Below, piece after piece: positions 1 to 12,302 of a stretch of DNA of 64,000 nucleotides. Position numbers and translations under genes: made by a program. The stretch's first letter is position 1. The number at the start of each line of letters is the position of its first letter. The stretch comes from Hyphodiscus hymeniophilus (taxonomy: Eukaryota > Ascomycota > Leotiomycetes > Helotiales > Hyphodiscaceae): the NCBI GenBank assembly GCA_016508695.1, contig VNKQ01000009.1, positions 496,001 through 560,000 of the forward strand. The letters are read 5' to 3'. The notes beneath the pieces are model-generated. The model saw only the letters and a program-made list of their open reading frames with translations. It was not told the origin of the DNA and made no database searches.

Positions 1-1134
1 GGCTACAAGATCGAATATCCTTTCGCCTATATCAAAAACATCTTCCTGGAAAATGGAGATAATGAGACGCCAGGTGGATTGGTGGTGGAATTGAACCGTC
101 CACCGAACTTCTTTATGGATTCTTCTGGATCTGGCGGATTCTACCAATGTGGCGACTTTACTGAAGATCAACAAGCATCACAGATCATGATTCACCATCT
201 TGGTGGCCACCCCAAGGTTCTCAGTGGTCAATTGGCTAAGTTGGTTTCCCTCGAATCGTTCATGACACGACACAGCCCCTTTGACCACCAGCAACTCTCA
301 GTCTCCGCACCTGTCTCCCCCACTGGACACCGCCCAGCATCTCAACCAAACTACAACGCCCAAGCGCATGTGGGGATGTTCCAGGAATCGCAATGGGGTA
401 TCGGTGTACATCCTGGTGCTCGCGGACCTGGCCACAAGAGACAAAGGAGCAGATCAGTGCCAATGGCCGTCGATTTCTCCATGTTTCAGGGCCAGATGCC
501 TTCCTTCCTTATCCAGCATCCCGGAGAGAACCAGCATCAACCTCATAATCCGAACATATTTGCGCCTATCCCACAGCAGCCAAACAATCTAGGACCATTG
601 GGTCCCAATCTGCGAATAGATACCTCATCAGGCTATGGTATGGAATTCAGGCAATACCCAATGTCTGCGGCTACAACAACTTCGCCATCAGATTATGCAA
701 GCCCAGGTTTCTTCTCCCAAGGACCCGACTCGAGTGCCCTCCCAGCTTCATCATATAATACTACCCCGTTCACAGTGCCTTTCCTCTCGCCTAATCCAAT
801 GGTCGACGCTTCTGGCATGATACAACCATCTGTCTCACCATTATCCTTTATGAGCCAGGGCGATCCAGCAATCGTTGATCAATCCCCACCTCTATCGATG
901 ATGCATCGCAGTGCTTCCGCGGACGTCTATAGCATGTCACACGACCATCATTCGAACATCTCCGATGATGGGCATGGACTGAACGAGATGTATTCAAAGC
1001 ACACGCTCAATTTACCCATGCATCCTCATTCTCCCGCCTACGCAGATCAATCGCAAGCGGATATGGATATGAACCAGCTTGTCTCATTTGACGAAAATCC
1101 AGCCAGTCTATCCCCCGAAGACATCCCTCAATGA
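1..1134 (+). CDS. C-terminal part of an unrecognised, possibly regulatory protein (5' partial)
   Basis: The frame is open from base 1 to a TGA at 1132-1134, giving about 377 residues with no start codon in the window, so the gene begins upstream. The first 80 residues form an ordered, hydrophobic-aromatic block (YKIEYPFAYIKNIFLENGD, then FYQCGDFTEDQQASQ and HHLGGHPKVLSGQLAKL). The rest is rich in Ser, Pro, Gln, His and Met, with a basic patch (HKRQRSRSVP) about 120 residues after the first ordered block. This layout, a conserved block followed by a long Ser/Pro/Gln tail, is typical of fungal transcriptional regulators, but I cannot name the family. A developmental regulator of the Medusa type was considered and is not supported by any signature motif I can point to. 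The reading frame is certain; the function is not. Confidence 0.75.
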   Translation, partial: GYKIEYPFAYIKNIFLENGDNETPGGLVVELNRPPNFFMDSSGSGGFYQCGDFTEDQQASQIMIHHLGGHPKVLSGQLAKLVSLESFMTRHSPFDHQQLSVSAPVSPTGHRPASQPNYNAQAHVGMFQESQWGIGVHPGARGPGHKRQRSRSVPMAVDFSMFQGQMPSFLIQHPGENQHQPHNPNIFAPIPQQPNNLGPLGPNLRIDTSSGYGMEFRQYPMSAATTTSPSDYASPGFFSQGPDSSALPASSYNTTPFTVPFLSPNPMVDASGMIQPSVSPLSFMSQGDPAIVDQSPPLSMMHRSASADVYSMSHDHHSNISDDGHGLNEMYSKHTLNLPMHPHSPAYADQSQADMDMNQLVSFDENPASLSPEDIPQ

Positions 1135-2884
1135 CACCACCCGGGATGACCGAGTCTGGGCCGTAGAAAACTTCAGCCCATGCCCAGGACTTGGCTACAA
1201 AAGGCTATTCTTACGCCGAAGCTGGATTTTTTGATTGCAGGCGATTGTAGGCGTTGAGGAGTGTCTTGTAACGAAGTGGTATATACGGCCTTGCGTGTTT
1301 GCGGCAAAATTTCCTGTTTATTCTTGTGGGCTTCGCCCACCCTAATTACTCGTTATCAACGAGCTCAACCTATTCCGCTACTAACCAAATCTCATTGTTT
1401 TGTCTATTACGCCACGAACTTGCATGACGACTATACGATCATGCTTGTCTGGCACAGCGATCGTTCCCCTTTGCTTTTGGTTGGCGTGTTTTGTGCATCA
1501 AATTTCTGATGTTTTTGGCGGTGCTAATGTCTCCTGAGGAGACGATTGGGAGCGAACGGTTCTTTTGGGGTGGCACTGGGGAACACTTGGAAAGTGGTGA
1601 CTGCTGGCTTGTGCGTGCATGGAAATCATGATGGTGACGGGGATTAATAGTTTGAATCTATTCTGTGAATCTATCCATGTCCTTAAATCAAACAGTGTGG
1701 ATTATTCATACTCTGTCTTTCCACTCCCACAAAACTAGGACTGTCGACAGAGCCGCTACGTCCCCGACCACGATCGACTCTCTCTTCACTTTTATCGAGT
1801 ACGCCCGAGATTGATGGCCTAGTGGCCCCGTCATGACTTCCGACCGAGAGCTTGCGAGACTTGCTTAGCAGTGGTAGAAGGGCTTCTCTGGATGGCTGCT
1901 TGGTTCTGTATGAACATGGTTCTTGTTATCAACTAACTATGCTCAACAGCTTACCTGTCGCTGTCAATATATAGTACTCTCGCATCCCAAAAAAATCTGA
2001 TACAAAGCTGACGACTTCATCCCTGGCAATCCAAGAACAACAAACTCAACACCACTCCAGAGTATTCACACAGCCGCTTCAATCGCGCTTATTCTGTACG
2101 ACACGTCCACACAGACCCTTGGTGGGGCATTCCGTCTGGTATTCATCTCATGACTTGGCCGCTTGCCTGCGGTGCAAAGGCCTTATAGCTCGAAGTCTGT
2201 TGATTTCCGAGACAGTTTCTGCGTCTCCTGAACCCCGTTTGTAGATGGGTCTGCTTGTTGACTTTGGAGACTTCTACATGGGTTTCACCTTCGTACTGGA
2301 ATTTGTGTAGCCTTTACTGTGTGCACGCTCCTTTTGGGAAATGTGTGAGGAGTAAGTGGAGGGAGCGATGTGGCGGGGATCGGGCTGATATTCCGCGTTA
2401 GGGATGTGTTGAGTGGTTGGGATTTTTGATGATGGAAAGGAAGGATATCTAATAAGTTGAGTCTGTATTGAAACCTTTGGATAATAATTTAAAAGAACTT
2501 CTCGTATTTACGTGAGCATGTGTATCGGGTCTCGACAACTGCGCCTCATTACGCATTGCTGTACGAGGAAATCGGCACAAGCCACAACGCCAGGACCGAC
2601 ATGCCGACCACTTCTTCATCCCACCTGTAGGGTTTATACATGCGACGTCTGGAATGGACCTGTTAATAATCTCCAATTGATGGCACTACCACCCATTTCT
2701 AGATAAGACTTTTCTTACTTTTGCTATCAAGGTGTTCAAATCTCCAATCACTGAAGATTCAATGCTCCTCAATTGGCGGCGTCCTAGTTCGGGCTGAGAC
2801 CACACTACACTGTACAATACGAGAAGCTCTCCCAGCTTCCACGAGATCCTTCGCATGTGTACATGAGCACGTCTGGTATTTGGC
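1135..2884. other. Intergenic region, no gene supported
   Basis: This 1.75 kb stretch separates the end of the first gene from the flippase start. It presumably holds a 3' UTR and the flippase promoter. Open frames here (for example 1261-1509) lack coding-like composition or neighbouring exons. Nothing else recognised. Confidence 0.6.
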
Positions 2885-5800
2885 ATGGCGGAACGTAAGA
2901 ATGGAGACGTGCCTCCTCCCTTGAGCGACAAGAGGGGATCCACGAGTATGGAGGGCAGTGTAGATCCGCATACGGGGAGGGTGCGTTTCTCGCGGGATCT
3001 GGATCATGAGAGTGCTTCTGCGAATACGCCGGCGAGCTTTGGCCAGAGGCCTGGGACCCCGGATCTTACCCTCGATACTTCTGCTGCATCCGCATCGTCA
3101 CCACCGCAACCAGTGGTCTCTTCAGCTGCCCTTCCTACCAAGAAGATGCCAGCTAGTCCTACCTCGCCGCGGGCGAGGGATCGCGGGTATTCGCTGCGGA
3201 GGAGTTTGTTTGCGAGGGGCATACACACGCAGGTAGAGGAGAGTCCCATTGAGCTGGTGGATGCGGAGAGTTCAAGGGGGGATGAAAGGGGGAGTGGGGA
3301 GAGACGGTGGAGGGGAAAGAAGACTGCGGATTCGGCTGTTACTGTCTCTCCCATCGCAGAACTAGAACGAAATCCCGGCCTCGCAGAATCTACCCTTCCA
3401 ACTTCAGGTTTCGATATGCGGGCCTCCCCCTCGAGACGCTCCACTTCTACCCGACCTTTTGGCTCAGAAAATAAGAAACACAAAAAGACTGCGACTGCCA
3501 GTTTACCAAATTATGATGTCTGGGCTCGGAGTAGGAGACGGAAGGATGGTTGGCAGAAAAAGTTTAGCCATTTGTACAAAACGATCGTCGAAGAAGGAAT
3601 TTTTGGAAGAAAGGCGCTCCCACCTTCCAAAGACGGGCGCCATATTGATGTCGACGTCTCTCGGACCCAGTCTCTGATAGACGAGCGGACCGGACAAGCA
3701 TACATAGGGAATAGTATTCGCTCTAGCCGTTACACAGTCTGGGATTTCGTGCCTCGCCAACTGTTTTTCCAGTTCTCGAAACTGGCAAATGCGTATTTCC
3801 TGCTTGTGTCGATATTGCAGATGATTCCAGGGTTGAGTCCGACGGGAAGCTACACGACGATTGCGCCGTTGCTGGCGTTTGTTACGATTAGTATGTGTAA
3901 GGAGGGCTATGATGATGTGAGGCGGTACAAGTTGGACAAGGTGGAGAATAATAAGGAGACGAGGGTTCTGAGAGAGAATGGGCAGGCGACGCAGCATAGA
4001 AACGGGAACATGAAGCAAACCCTAAAGAACTTAGTGCACTCGGAAAGAGACTCGATAGCGCTGGATCTGCCTGAAAGTAGTGGGCCAACACAACGACACG
4101 GGTCCACGCATTGGACGCCGTTAAAGTGGAAGGATGTTAAAGTTGGGGAAATCATACAACTTCAACGAGATGATGATATTCCGGCCGATATCGTCCTTCT
4201 TCACGCCGATGGTCCGAATGGGATTGCCTTCATCGAGACGATGGCTTTGGACGGGGAGACCAATCTGAAGACCAAGCAAGCGGTTCCGCCTCTAGTCGAG
4301 CGATGCGCGACATTAGACAGCCTCGCAGCTTGTAAGGCTAAAGTCGTTGTTGAAGACCCAAATTTAGATCTGTATAATTTTGAGTAAGTTCTCCAGCTCC
4401 GAAAACACTGTTTTTTACATCGACTATTCCGTAAATCTGTCAGACATGCTAACTCTAAAAACCTGCAGTGGGAGAGTCACCTTGGATGGTGAGACGCTAC
4501 CTTTAACTATGAATGAAGTTGTGTTTCGAGGATCCACACTCAGGAATACCCCGAATGCCATTGGTATGGTCATCAATACGGGAGAGGAGTGCAAGATTCG
4601 GATGAATGCCAACAAGAGCCCGAGAATCAAAGCGCCAGCGCTGCAGAGTATCACCAACAGGGTTGTTATCATGTTGGTATTCTTCGTGATAATCCTGGCG
4701 CTATTCTGCACCATTGCATACTCGATCTGGTCTCAAAATGTGGAATCAAATGCCTGGTATCTGAAGGGCGCACATTACAATTTGGGCCTCATCCTTGTCG
4801 CAGATATCATCCTCTTCAACACACTGATTCCACTGTCGCTCTACGTTTCGCTCGAAATCATCAAAGTTGGACAACTCCTTTTGATGAAGGATGCTGATAT
4901 GTACGACCCGGTCTCAAATACACCCACGATTTGCAACACAACAACAATTCTGGAGAATCTTGGTCAGATCAACTATATCTTCTCTGATAAGACTGGGACA
5001 CTAACAGACAACGTCATGCGCTTTCGGAAACTTAGCGTGGCTGGCTACGCATGGCTCCACGATTTCGATCTCCGGAAGGAGGCTGCGGAGAAAGCAGGCA
5101 AAGGGAAAGAACCCGTAGAGAAGCAGAAGCGTAAGAAAGGGAAGGGTATTGCTAAGCACCTTTCAATGCACAGTCAGAGAAAGACGAGGCCATCTCTTAG
5201 CGGACGTAACGACTCCGAAATCTCATCGTCTTCCGCCAATCTAGTCCGTCCTGATCTTCCACGTCGAGGAAGCTCCATATCTCTATGGCGATCAACAGCT
5301 CGGCCCGCCAAAGCCCAGGCAGAAATGCGAACAGACGAACTCTTGCAGTATATGCAATACAAGCCACACAGCATATTCACCAAAAAAGCTAAATTCTTCT
5401 TGCTTAGCCTTGCGCTCTGCCATACCTGCCTGCCAGAGGTGCAAGAAGATGGCGATATCGAGTTTCAAGCAGCTTCCCCAGACGAGCTCGCTCTTGTAAA
5501 AGCAGCTAAGGAACTCGGTTTCCTAATCATTGACCGAGCTGCTCGCTCCATCACTCTCAATTATCCGGGCGCTCCAGGAAATTCGGAGACCGTAATCGAG
5601 ACTTACGATGTTCTTGATGTCATCGAGTTTTCCAGTAAACGAAAACGAATGTCAATCATTGTCCGCTTCCCTAATGGGAAAATCTGCATCTTCTGCAAAG
5701 GTGCGGATTCTGCCGTCTTACCACGACTTAAGCTCGCTTCCCTTGCCTTGGAGAAAGCGTCGGAAATCGTGCGTAGAGCTAGTAAGAGGAAGAGCATTGA

Positions 5801-8127
5801 AATTGAAGAAGCATTAAGACGAATGAGCGAGCACAGTCCCCGGACCAGCTTCAGCAGTGTGCCTCGAAAGAGCACGACCCTGAGCCGTAAGAGCATCGGT
5901 CATGGCCGAACATCTATGGCCAGCACGCGCCTGCAACCTATCCGCGATGAACTCGACTCTTGGCTCAAACATCGGGAACATGATGTTGAGGTAGCATCTG
6001 ATGAGCAGGATCTCAGCGCGTATCAGACACCCAGAGCGTCGATAGGCAGACTGTCGTTCGCTTCGTCGGAAAACAGGTGGTCAATGAATGCGGAGGGTAT
6101 TGACGATATTATTGACGAGGCGTTCGTGTTGGATGATGCGGCTGTTTTTGAGAGGTGCTTTCAGCACATTGATGACTTTGCGAGTGAGGGGTTGAGGACG
6201 CTGCTTTTTGGATATAGGTTTTTGGATGAGAATGAGTATGCTGGGTGGAAAAAGATTTATATGGGTAAGTGGCTGAGGAGCTACGCATTCCTGTTCGGAT
6301 TCGTCTCGTCATCTAACATGAATCTCTCAGATGCCACGACCAGCCTAGTTGATCGTCAGAAACTTATCGAAAATGCCGGAGAGATGATTGAGCAGAGTTT
6401 TGACCTTGCTGGAGCTACGGCGATTGAGGACAAGCTACAGAAAGGTGTCCCCGAAACCGTCGACAAGATGAGAAGGGCGAACATCAAAATTTGGATGCTT
6501 ACTGGCGACAAGAGAGAAACGGCCATAAATATCGCATACTCTGCCAGGATATGCAAGAGCTACTCTGAAGTTGTTATACTGGACCATACCACGAATGAGG
6601 TTGAGCAGCGTATGGCAAGTACACTACTCGATATCACCAAAGGAGCTATTCCGCACTCAGTCATCGTCGTTGATGGTGCCACTCTTGCCGAAATCGAATC
6701 AAATGAGACCTTGTCCATGCTCTTCTTCGATCTAGTTGTGGTATCGGACTCAGTTATATGCTGTCGCGCGAGTCCTAGTCAAAAGGCTTCACTTGTGAAA
6801 AAGATTCGGACAAAGGTCAAAGGGTCTCTTACGTTGGCTATCGGCGATGGTGCCAATGATATCGCCATGATTCAAGAGGCCCATGTTGGAATCGGTATCA
6901 GCGGTAAGGAAGGCTTGCAAGCTGCTCGAATATCCGACTACTCTATCGCGCAGTTCAGATTCTTGCAAAAGCTACTCCTCGTCCACGGACGGTGGAACTA
7001 CATTCGGACTGCCAAGTATATCTTGGTAACCTTCTGGAAGGTATATAGAGTTTCTATCATCTCTATATGAATCGACACTGATACTGAATCTGCAGGAACT
7101 ACTCTTTTACCTAGTCCAAGCACTCTACCAGAAATGGAACGGCTACAGCGGCTTCTCCCTCTACGAATCTCTCTCTCTAACAGTCTTCAATACACTCTTC
7201 ACCTCCCTCCCCGTAATCTTCCTGGGTATATTCGAGCAAGACCTTGCCGCCTCTACGCTCCTCGCCGTCCCAGAACTATACATCCAAGGACAACGTAACG
7301 AAGCCTTCAATCTCAAAAAATATCTCGCTTGGATGTTCATGGCGTCCTCCGAAGCGATGATCATATATTTCTGCGCCCTAGGTCTGTATGGTGAAGCGAT
7401 CTTCCAGAAAGATAATTCAGTTATGGGGATTGGGCAGATGTGTTTCTCGGCTGCTGTGACGATGATCAATACTAAAGCTCTATTCCTTGAGATGCACAAT
7501 AAGACCTACATGGCAGCCATCGGCTGGATCGTCTCCGTAGGCGGCTGGTGGGTCTGGACACTCGCTCTCGACGGTGGCGTTCCCCCGGAATCAGCGAAGA
7601 ACAAGATTCCCTACCCTATCAAGGGTGACTTCATACATGGCTATGGATCTGATTTCCAATGGTGGTTAGCCATCGTCATCACGCTCTTCTCCTTCATTAT
7701 CTTCGAAACTGCGATCAGCAGCATTAGGAAGACGTGGTGGCCGACAGATACTGATACATTCCAGGTCTTGCAGAAAGACCCAGTTATTAGAAGACGCTTT
7801 GAGGATACAGTAAAGAGCGAGGAACAGGGTAAGGGCGGTGTGGAGATGGGCAGGGACGAGAAGAGGACTTCTGCGGACATGCAGAGGGAAGGCGAGATTC
7901 AGGAATTGCTCGATCGACCACGTATTATGAATTCTCCCGAACCTGTTGACGGAACTGCAAGCGTAAGAGTGGCCCCCGTGTCTAGAACCGATAGTGGGAA
8001 TCTGGTGAGGAGGAGGTTCTCCGTCGACGGTGATAGGAGGGAGGAGGATTATGAGCTGAGTCCACGAACGGCGCCAAAGACGAGACATTCGGTTGATATT
8101 GCGAAGGTCTTGGGAAGAGGCGCTTGA
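2885..8127 (+). CDS. P4-type phospholipid-translocating ATPase (flippase), Dnf3-like
   Basis: Four exons: 2885-4383, 4469-6264, 6331-7040, 7096-8127, encoding about 1678 residues, close to the size of yeast Dnf3. P4-ATPases flip phospholipids to the cytosolic leaflet, usually at Golgi, endosome or plasma membrane with a Cdc50-type partner. Visible signatures are the actuator motif LDGETNLKT (about residue 456), the phosphorylation motif SDKTGTLTDN (Asp about 673), LTGDKRETAINIAYS, and the hinge GDGANDIAMIQ (about 1270). About ten hydrophobic segments follow the usual order, with the last group in exon 4. A long disordered N terminus (about 200 residues), a Lys/Ser-rich insert after the DKTGT motif and a second basic Ser-rich insert in the nucleotide-binding domain are what point to the Dnf3 branch rather than Dnf1/2 or Drs2. 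Intron 1 carries a GCTAAC branch site and restores the frame exactly. Intron 2 (6265-6330) is 66 nt with no stop in frame. Confidence 0.93.
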
Positions 8128-8735
8128 GGATCATTGACTATGGATCATGTTGGGATGGAACTGTAACGATTGGACGAGAAGGATGACTGTACGATGATTT
8201 GATACCCTAGACTCGGCGTTCTTCTCTTGCGAGAGAGAGGTATGTGCTCGGCCATTTTTTTCTTTGGGCTTCAGATCGGATTTTATTAAACTTCGATTCA
8301 CCACTCCCATCGAATATTACCCTCAACTGCGATTCATTTGAGCCAAGTGGCAACACCTATCCATAGTACGTGACGGAGTAATATCTTCGATCCCGATGAG
8401 AATCACGATTGGGGTCCTTTCCAAGCAATGTTGTTGAAAAGTAAGGTCATAGTGGAAATACCGACAACAGGTCAATGACCAGGATTTCCATGTTCATTCA
8501 GACAGTTTTGACGCGAGTGAAAAATGAGCCTTCTAATGAGGAAAACTGCGTTGGTAAGAACGAGCTGCATCCTCATTCAAACGTCAGTCTCTAGCTGAAC
8601 TCGAAGACACTGAGCATGATTTAATAGCTTGACTGTTCATCTGGAAAAATCATGCATTGTATAAATTTCTCGATAATCAGAATTACTGATCATCACATAT
8701 TCACATGTTCATCTCCCCCTCCATCCCCCCCAATA
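8128..8735. other. Convergent intergenic region
   Basis: This lies between the ends of the flippase and the minus-strand unknown gene. AT-rich, presumably two 3' UTRs. Nothing else recognised. Confidence 0.6.
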
Positions 8736-9935
8736 TCAATCATCCACCAGATCAAACTCCTCCAACCGTTCCTTGCACATCTTGACAGCAAACTTGATAT
8801 GTCGCTCGATGTCCTCCGCATCCCGCAGAAGCTCGGCAACCTCCTCCCGACTACTCGCACGCACCGTGGACCTAACTGTCTTTGCATACTCCTGGCTATT
8901 TGCAATGCCTCGAAGGATCCTAGCTGTCCGTGCCTCTTTGTGACGGTTGTTCTGCATAAGCTTGACCCGTAGCCATTGGGGGTGCGGTGGCCGGGCTTGA
9001 GTCTTGTTCAGCTCCCAGGTCTGGTCGGGCTCTGCGTCGGACTCGTCGCCATGTTGAGAGTCTTGTGATTTGGGCCTCTGCGAAGGCGCTGCTTGAGCGC
9101 TCCGCCGTCGTCCTGGTGGCTTAGCACTTTTGATCTGTCTTTCAGACGCCTTCAGCATCTCAGACATCGCCATCGCATTACCTCGGCCGATGGGGCAATT
9201 CTCTAGTCGAAGTGCTTTCTCTAACCTGTCTTGTCTGAATATCCGGGCGTCGATCTTCTCTCCAATTGATACCGAGCCTGTTTCATCGTTGAAAAGGCGG
9301 GCGATGTCCTGCTCCTCCGCTGCGAGCCACTTAAACACTTGGATTTTTCGGTAGAGTTCCTCAGAGCCCACGATAGGGACTACATGTGTGTTGCGACTAT
9401 TTGATCTAGTGTAGGGTTGAGTCGGCTGGTCTCGGGGGAAAATGACCTCAAAGTACAACCCGCGGTGCTTGCGTCCACTATGGGTAGATATCTGTCCGTT
9501 CTCATCCGAAGAGTCCCAATAGCAGGATTCATCATCATAATCACTGCCCTGACTGAATTTCCGTGGCTGGTGTCGAGAGGATGATGCCGCAGCCGCACCT
9601 TGGCTGCCATTAGATCCACAACCGTTACGTGTCTCTGTATCTTGAGGAGAGAACACCCTGTTGCAAGCCTCACAACAGTGCTGTCCGTGATTGGTGACTG
9701 TCGGTGTCCTCGAAGATACCGAAGTGAGCTCGTGTCGAGTCATCTTGTGAAAGTTCGAAAGGCGATCGAGCTTGTGTGCTCCCCTTTGAAGACGTGAGAT
9801 GGATTGAGTATGTGAAGGATACCAGATCGAGATTGTGGGAATGGGTATTGTATCAATTAGAATGAAGTCTGAGGCTGGAGGATTGGTCAAGTTATATATC
9901 TGGAGAATTCCTGGGCTGCGATTTGGAGGACTCAT
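8736..9935 (-). CDS. Hypothetical protein, single exon
   Basis: An uninterrupted minus-strand frame of 399 codons. I do not recognise the family. Residues 85-105 hold a Cys/His group (HCCEACNRVF, then a Cys about 13 residues later) that could bind zinc but is too sparse for a named finger. A middle portion around FEVIFPRD and SEELYRKIQVFKWLAAEEQDI looks folded, followed by a basic, disordered stretch and a charged helical C terminus rich in Arg and Glu. The first ATG at 9935 has a poor start context; the ATG at 9743 (MTRHELTSV) has A at -3 and removes 64 residues that look like translated 5' UTR, so a 335-residue product is my preferred reading. No intron is needed. Function unknown. Confidence 0.75.
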   Translation of the reverse strand: MSPPNRSPGILQIYNLTNPPASDFILIDTIPIPTISIWYPSHTQSISRLQRGAHKLDRLSNFHKMTRHELTSVSSRTPTVTNHGQHCCEACNRVFSPQDTETRNGCGSNGSQGAAAASSSRHQPRKFSQGSDYDDESCYWDSSDENGQISTHSGRKHRGLYFEVIFPRDQPTQPYTRSNSRNTHVVPIVGSEELYRKIQVFKWLAAEEQDIARLFNDETGSVSIGEKIDARIFRQDRLEKALRLENCPIGRGNAMAMSEMLKASERQIKSAKPPGRRRSAQAAPSQRPKSQDSQHGDESDAEPDQTWELNKTQARPPHPQWLRVKLMQNNRHKEARTARILRGIANSQEYAKTVRSTVRASSREEVAELLRDAEDIERHIKFAVKMCKERLEEFDLVDD

Positions 9936-10538
9936 GCGTGAAGGTGGTGATTGGAGAGACCAAGTGCGCTGATCTTCGATACTCAGATGCAGATGCTCCC
10001 ATTCACGACTCTGTGTAAATCACTGCCCCTTTTGAATCATGGAATACCCGACCAAACAGGTAAGCCTGTGGTCCAATTTTCGCAAACTATATAGGTGGCA
10101 AGAGCAAAGGTCTTCTGGCTTCCGGATACTCCCAGAGGTGATGTTGAGGATATTATGGCAAAGGTTCTATTCAGTCGAAGGAGACCGGCATATATCCTAC
10201 TATTTCGAGGTCTGCGAACTATTCAAATATGGATGGTGATAAATCTTGGCATGGTGAATACATGCTTCTAAATCCAGGCAGCTGTCAGCCCAAGTTTGTG
10301 ACTGCACTAGTATTTTTGAGAAGTGAGCACAATGGACACAGCTGATAGATAATGCAGGGGTTGAGGTGCTCATGCATTTATGTATTTACTCAAATCATAA
10401 ACGGATCCAATGTATGCAATGCTTTGTCTATTTTGAAGCGCCAATTTTCCAATCACCTGTAATGCCGTAATGCAAACTCCAAACGTTGGTATCATCGATC
10501 GATCTTCTCCCGTGCAAATCAACCTTGTAGTTACTGAT
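9936..10538. other. Intergenic region, no gene supported
   Basis: This separates the 5' end of the unknown gene from the 3' end of the MFS gene, both on the minus strand. The small plus-strand frame at 10039-10239 has no coding-like features. Nothing recognised. Confidence 0.6.
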
Positions 10539-12302
10539 TCAAACCTTTTCGTCAATGTCTTTTCCACTTTCCAATCCTTGCCTCCTTGCCCTTTGTAACC
10601 TCTCCCTAGCGAGCTCCTCTAGCTCCTTCTCCTTTTTCTCTTTCAAAAACCGACAGAAAGTACTCCGCTCTCGAAGCACATCGCCTTTCCACAAGAACAT
10701 GAAAGGAATGACACACATCGCCAGACTCAGAAATGCCAAAAGCGAGGTCCCCCATGCTACTCCGAGGTTGCCATAGAGGGCCGTTGCGCCAAATGGTAAT
10801 ACCGCTCCTGCCAGGCTTCTGCAACAAGAGGCCGCCGCCATGGCCGACGCGGCAAAGATCTCGTAAGCATCCGTCAAGTAGTTGATCAATGCCATGAAGA
10901 TGAGAATAAACCCTATCCCGAAAGGTATACCGGCTAGCATTGGCACCCAAAAGGGAATACTCTCGCGTGCTGTCCAACCTAGCCAGAAAAGCGCCACGAC
11001 ATACAATGGGCCCCCTAAACATGCCAGGGGTATGCGACGGAATTCTTCTTTTCGAGTCCAGGGCTTGTTGGCAGCTTGAGCCTTCCTCAATATACTATCG
11101 TAGTATAGAAAAATGCCAATCGCTCCTACGGTTCCAGCCCCGATCGGTAAGAACATTAGGCCTGCGACACCGGGGGACTGCTTGTATATTCCCTCGAAGA
11201 TGATAGGGTAGGCTGTGAAATACATATAAAAAATCGCGTACGCGACGCTGACGTAGATGCATGTTGCGAGGACAATCAGCTCAAAGACTAGCATGCGTAG
11301 AGGACGTGTTAGGGTGACGGTAGCCATCTGCTTGAAGCCTTTCTTCTCGAGCTCCAGAGGGGCAAAAATATTAGGATTGTTCGTCGAAGCTCGAAGTTTC
11401 CGGGCCCGGCGCGTAAGTAGTACAGGACCATAAGTCTCAGGCAACCAGAGCAATGCCGGCCAACTTGCGCCTGCGAATATAAGACCGATCCAAAATGACC
11501 ACCGCCAACCCAGGGAGGTGGGTGCTACGAAGCCAGATATTATGGGAGCAATGAGAGGGCCGATGCAAGTCCCCTGAAAGAAAAATCAGCCTGCAGAGGA
11601 TGGTAATAATGTCCTACTTACACCAGTAAATACCGCAACAGCTCTACCTCTGGCAACGGGGTCGTCATAGACGTCCGCGTACATTGCCCCAACAATGGAT
11701 ATCGGACTGCTAGCATTTACTCCAGTAAGAAACCTGAAAACCAGAAGCGAACTCCATGTTGGCGAGAGTGCACATGCCATGGTGAAGATCGTGAATCCGA
11801 GAAAAGTCGAAACCATAATTGCTTGTCGACCATATGATTCTGACAGAGGCCCGAAGAACAGCGGCCCAACCACGTATCCAATAAGGTAAATTGATATAGG
11901 AAGGATCTCGGCAGTTGACGAAGTAATATTGAAGTGTTTGGAGATGAATGGAACTGCGTTCGAAGGAAGTGATGAGCCCATCGTGCTGTTGATGACAACC
12001 AACATCCCTACTGACACTATTGCCGCTTTCTTTTTCTACGCTCAAGATTCAGCACTGTTTCAAAATCGTACGGATCTTTGATCATCAAATGCACTCACTG
12101 AGGACCAATTGTAGGGATTTGCTGGATCTCCATCTTCCCAGTGTATGACCTCCTTCTGTCCTGCAGTGATGCTTGACGCAGCGGAATCCAGTAATGAGAC
12201 CTTGTTATCCTCTGCCTCGACTTCATATCTGTTCCTCGCATCGTCTTCATCCAACCCAGATATTGTTCGTGATAGTTTATTTCGATGTTCTGCACCTTTC
12301 AT
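10539..12302 (-). CDS. Major facilitator superfamily transporter, DHA1-like multidrug/polyamine type
   Basis: Three exons read on the minus strand: 12302-12099, 12035-11622, 11573-10539, giving about 550 residues. The hydrophilic N terminus ends in the motif HWEDGDPANPYNWSS, which precedes membrane segment 1 in Tpo1/Flu1-type fungal drug:proton antiporters. Exon 2 carries GPLSESYGRQ, the loop 2-3 motif typical of the superfamily, and FRFLTGVNASSPISIVGA, matching segment 4-5 (antiporter motif region). Exon 3 supplies the remaining segments; the central loop contains the basic RRARKLRA stretch and the C terminus is highly charged (KEKKEKELEELARERLQRA). Splice junctions GTGAGT...TAG and GTAAGT...CAG keep the frame. 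Likely a plasma-membrane exporter; the substrate cannot be told from sequence. No biosynthetic core gene lies beside it. Confidence 0.9.

Noticed and set aside
1..1134. Identification of the first gene as a Medusa (MedA) developmental regulator
   Set aside because: The general layout fits a regulator but the conserved block does not contain motifs I can confidently tie to MedA.
3004..4018. Minus-strand frames of 159 and 171 codons antisense to the flippase
   Set aside because: Shadows of the flippase first exon; no independent start context, introns or domains.
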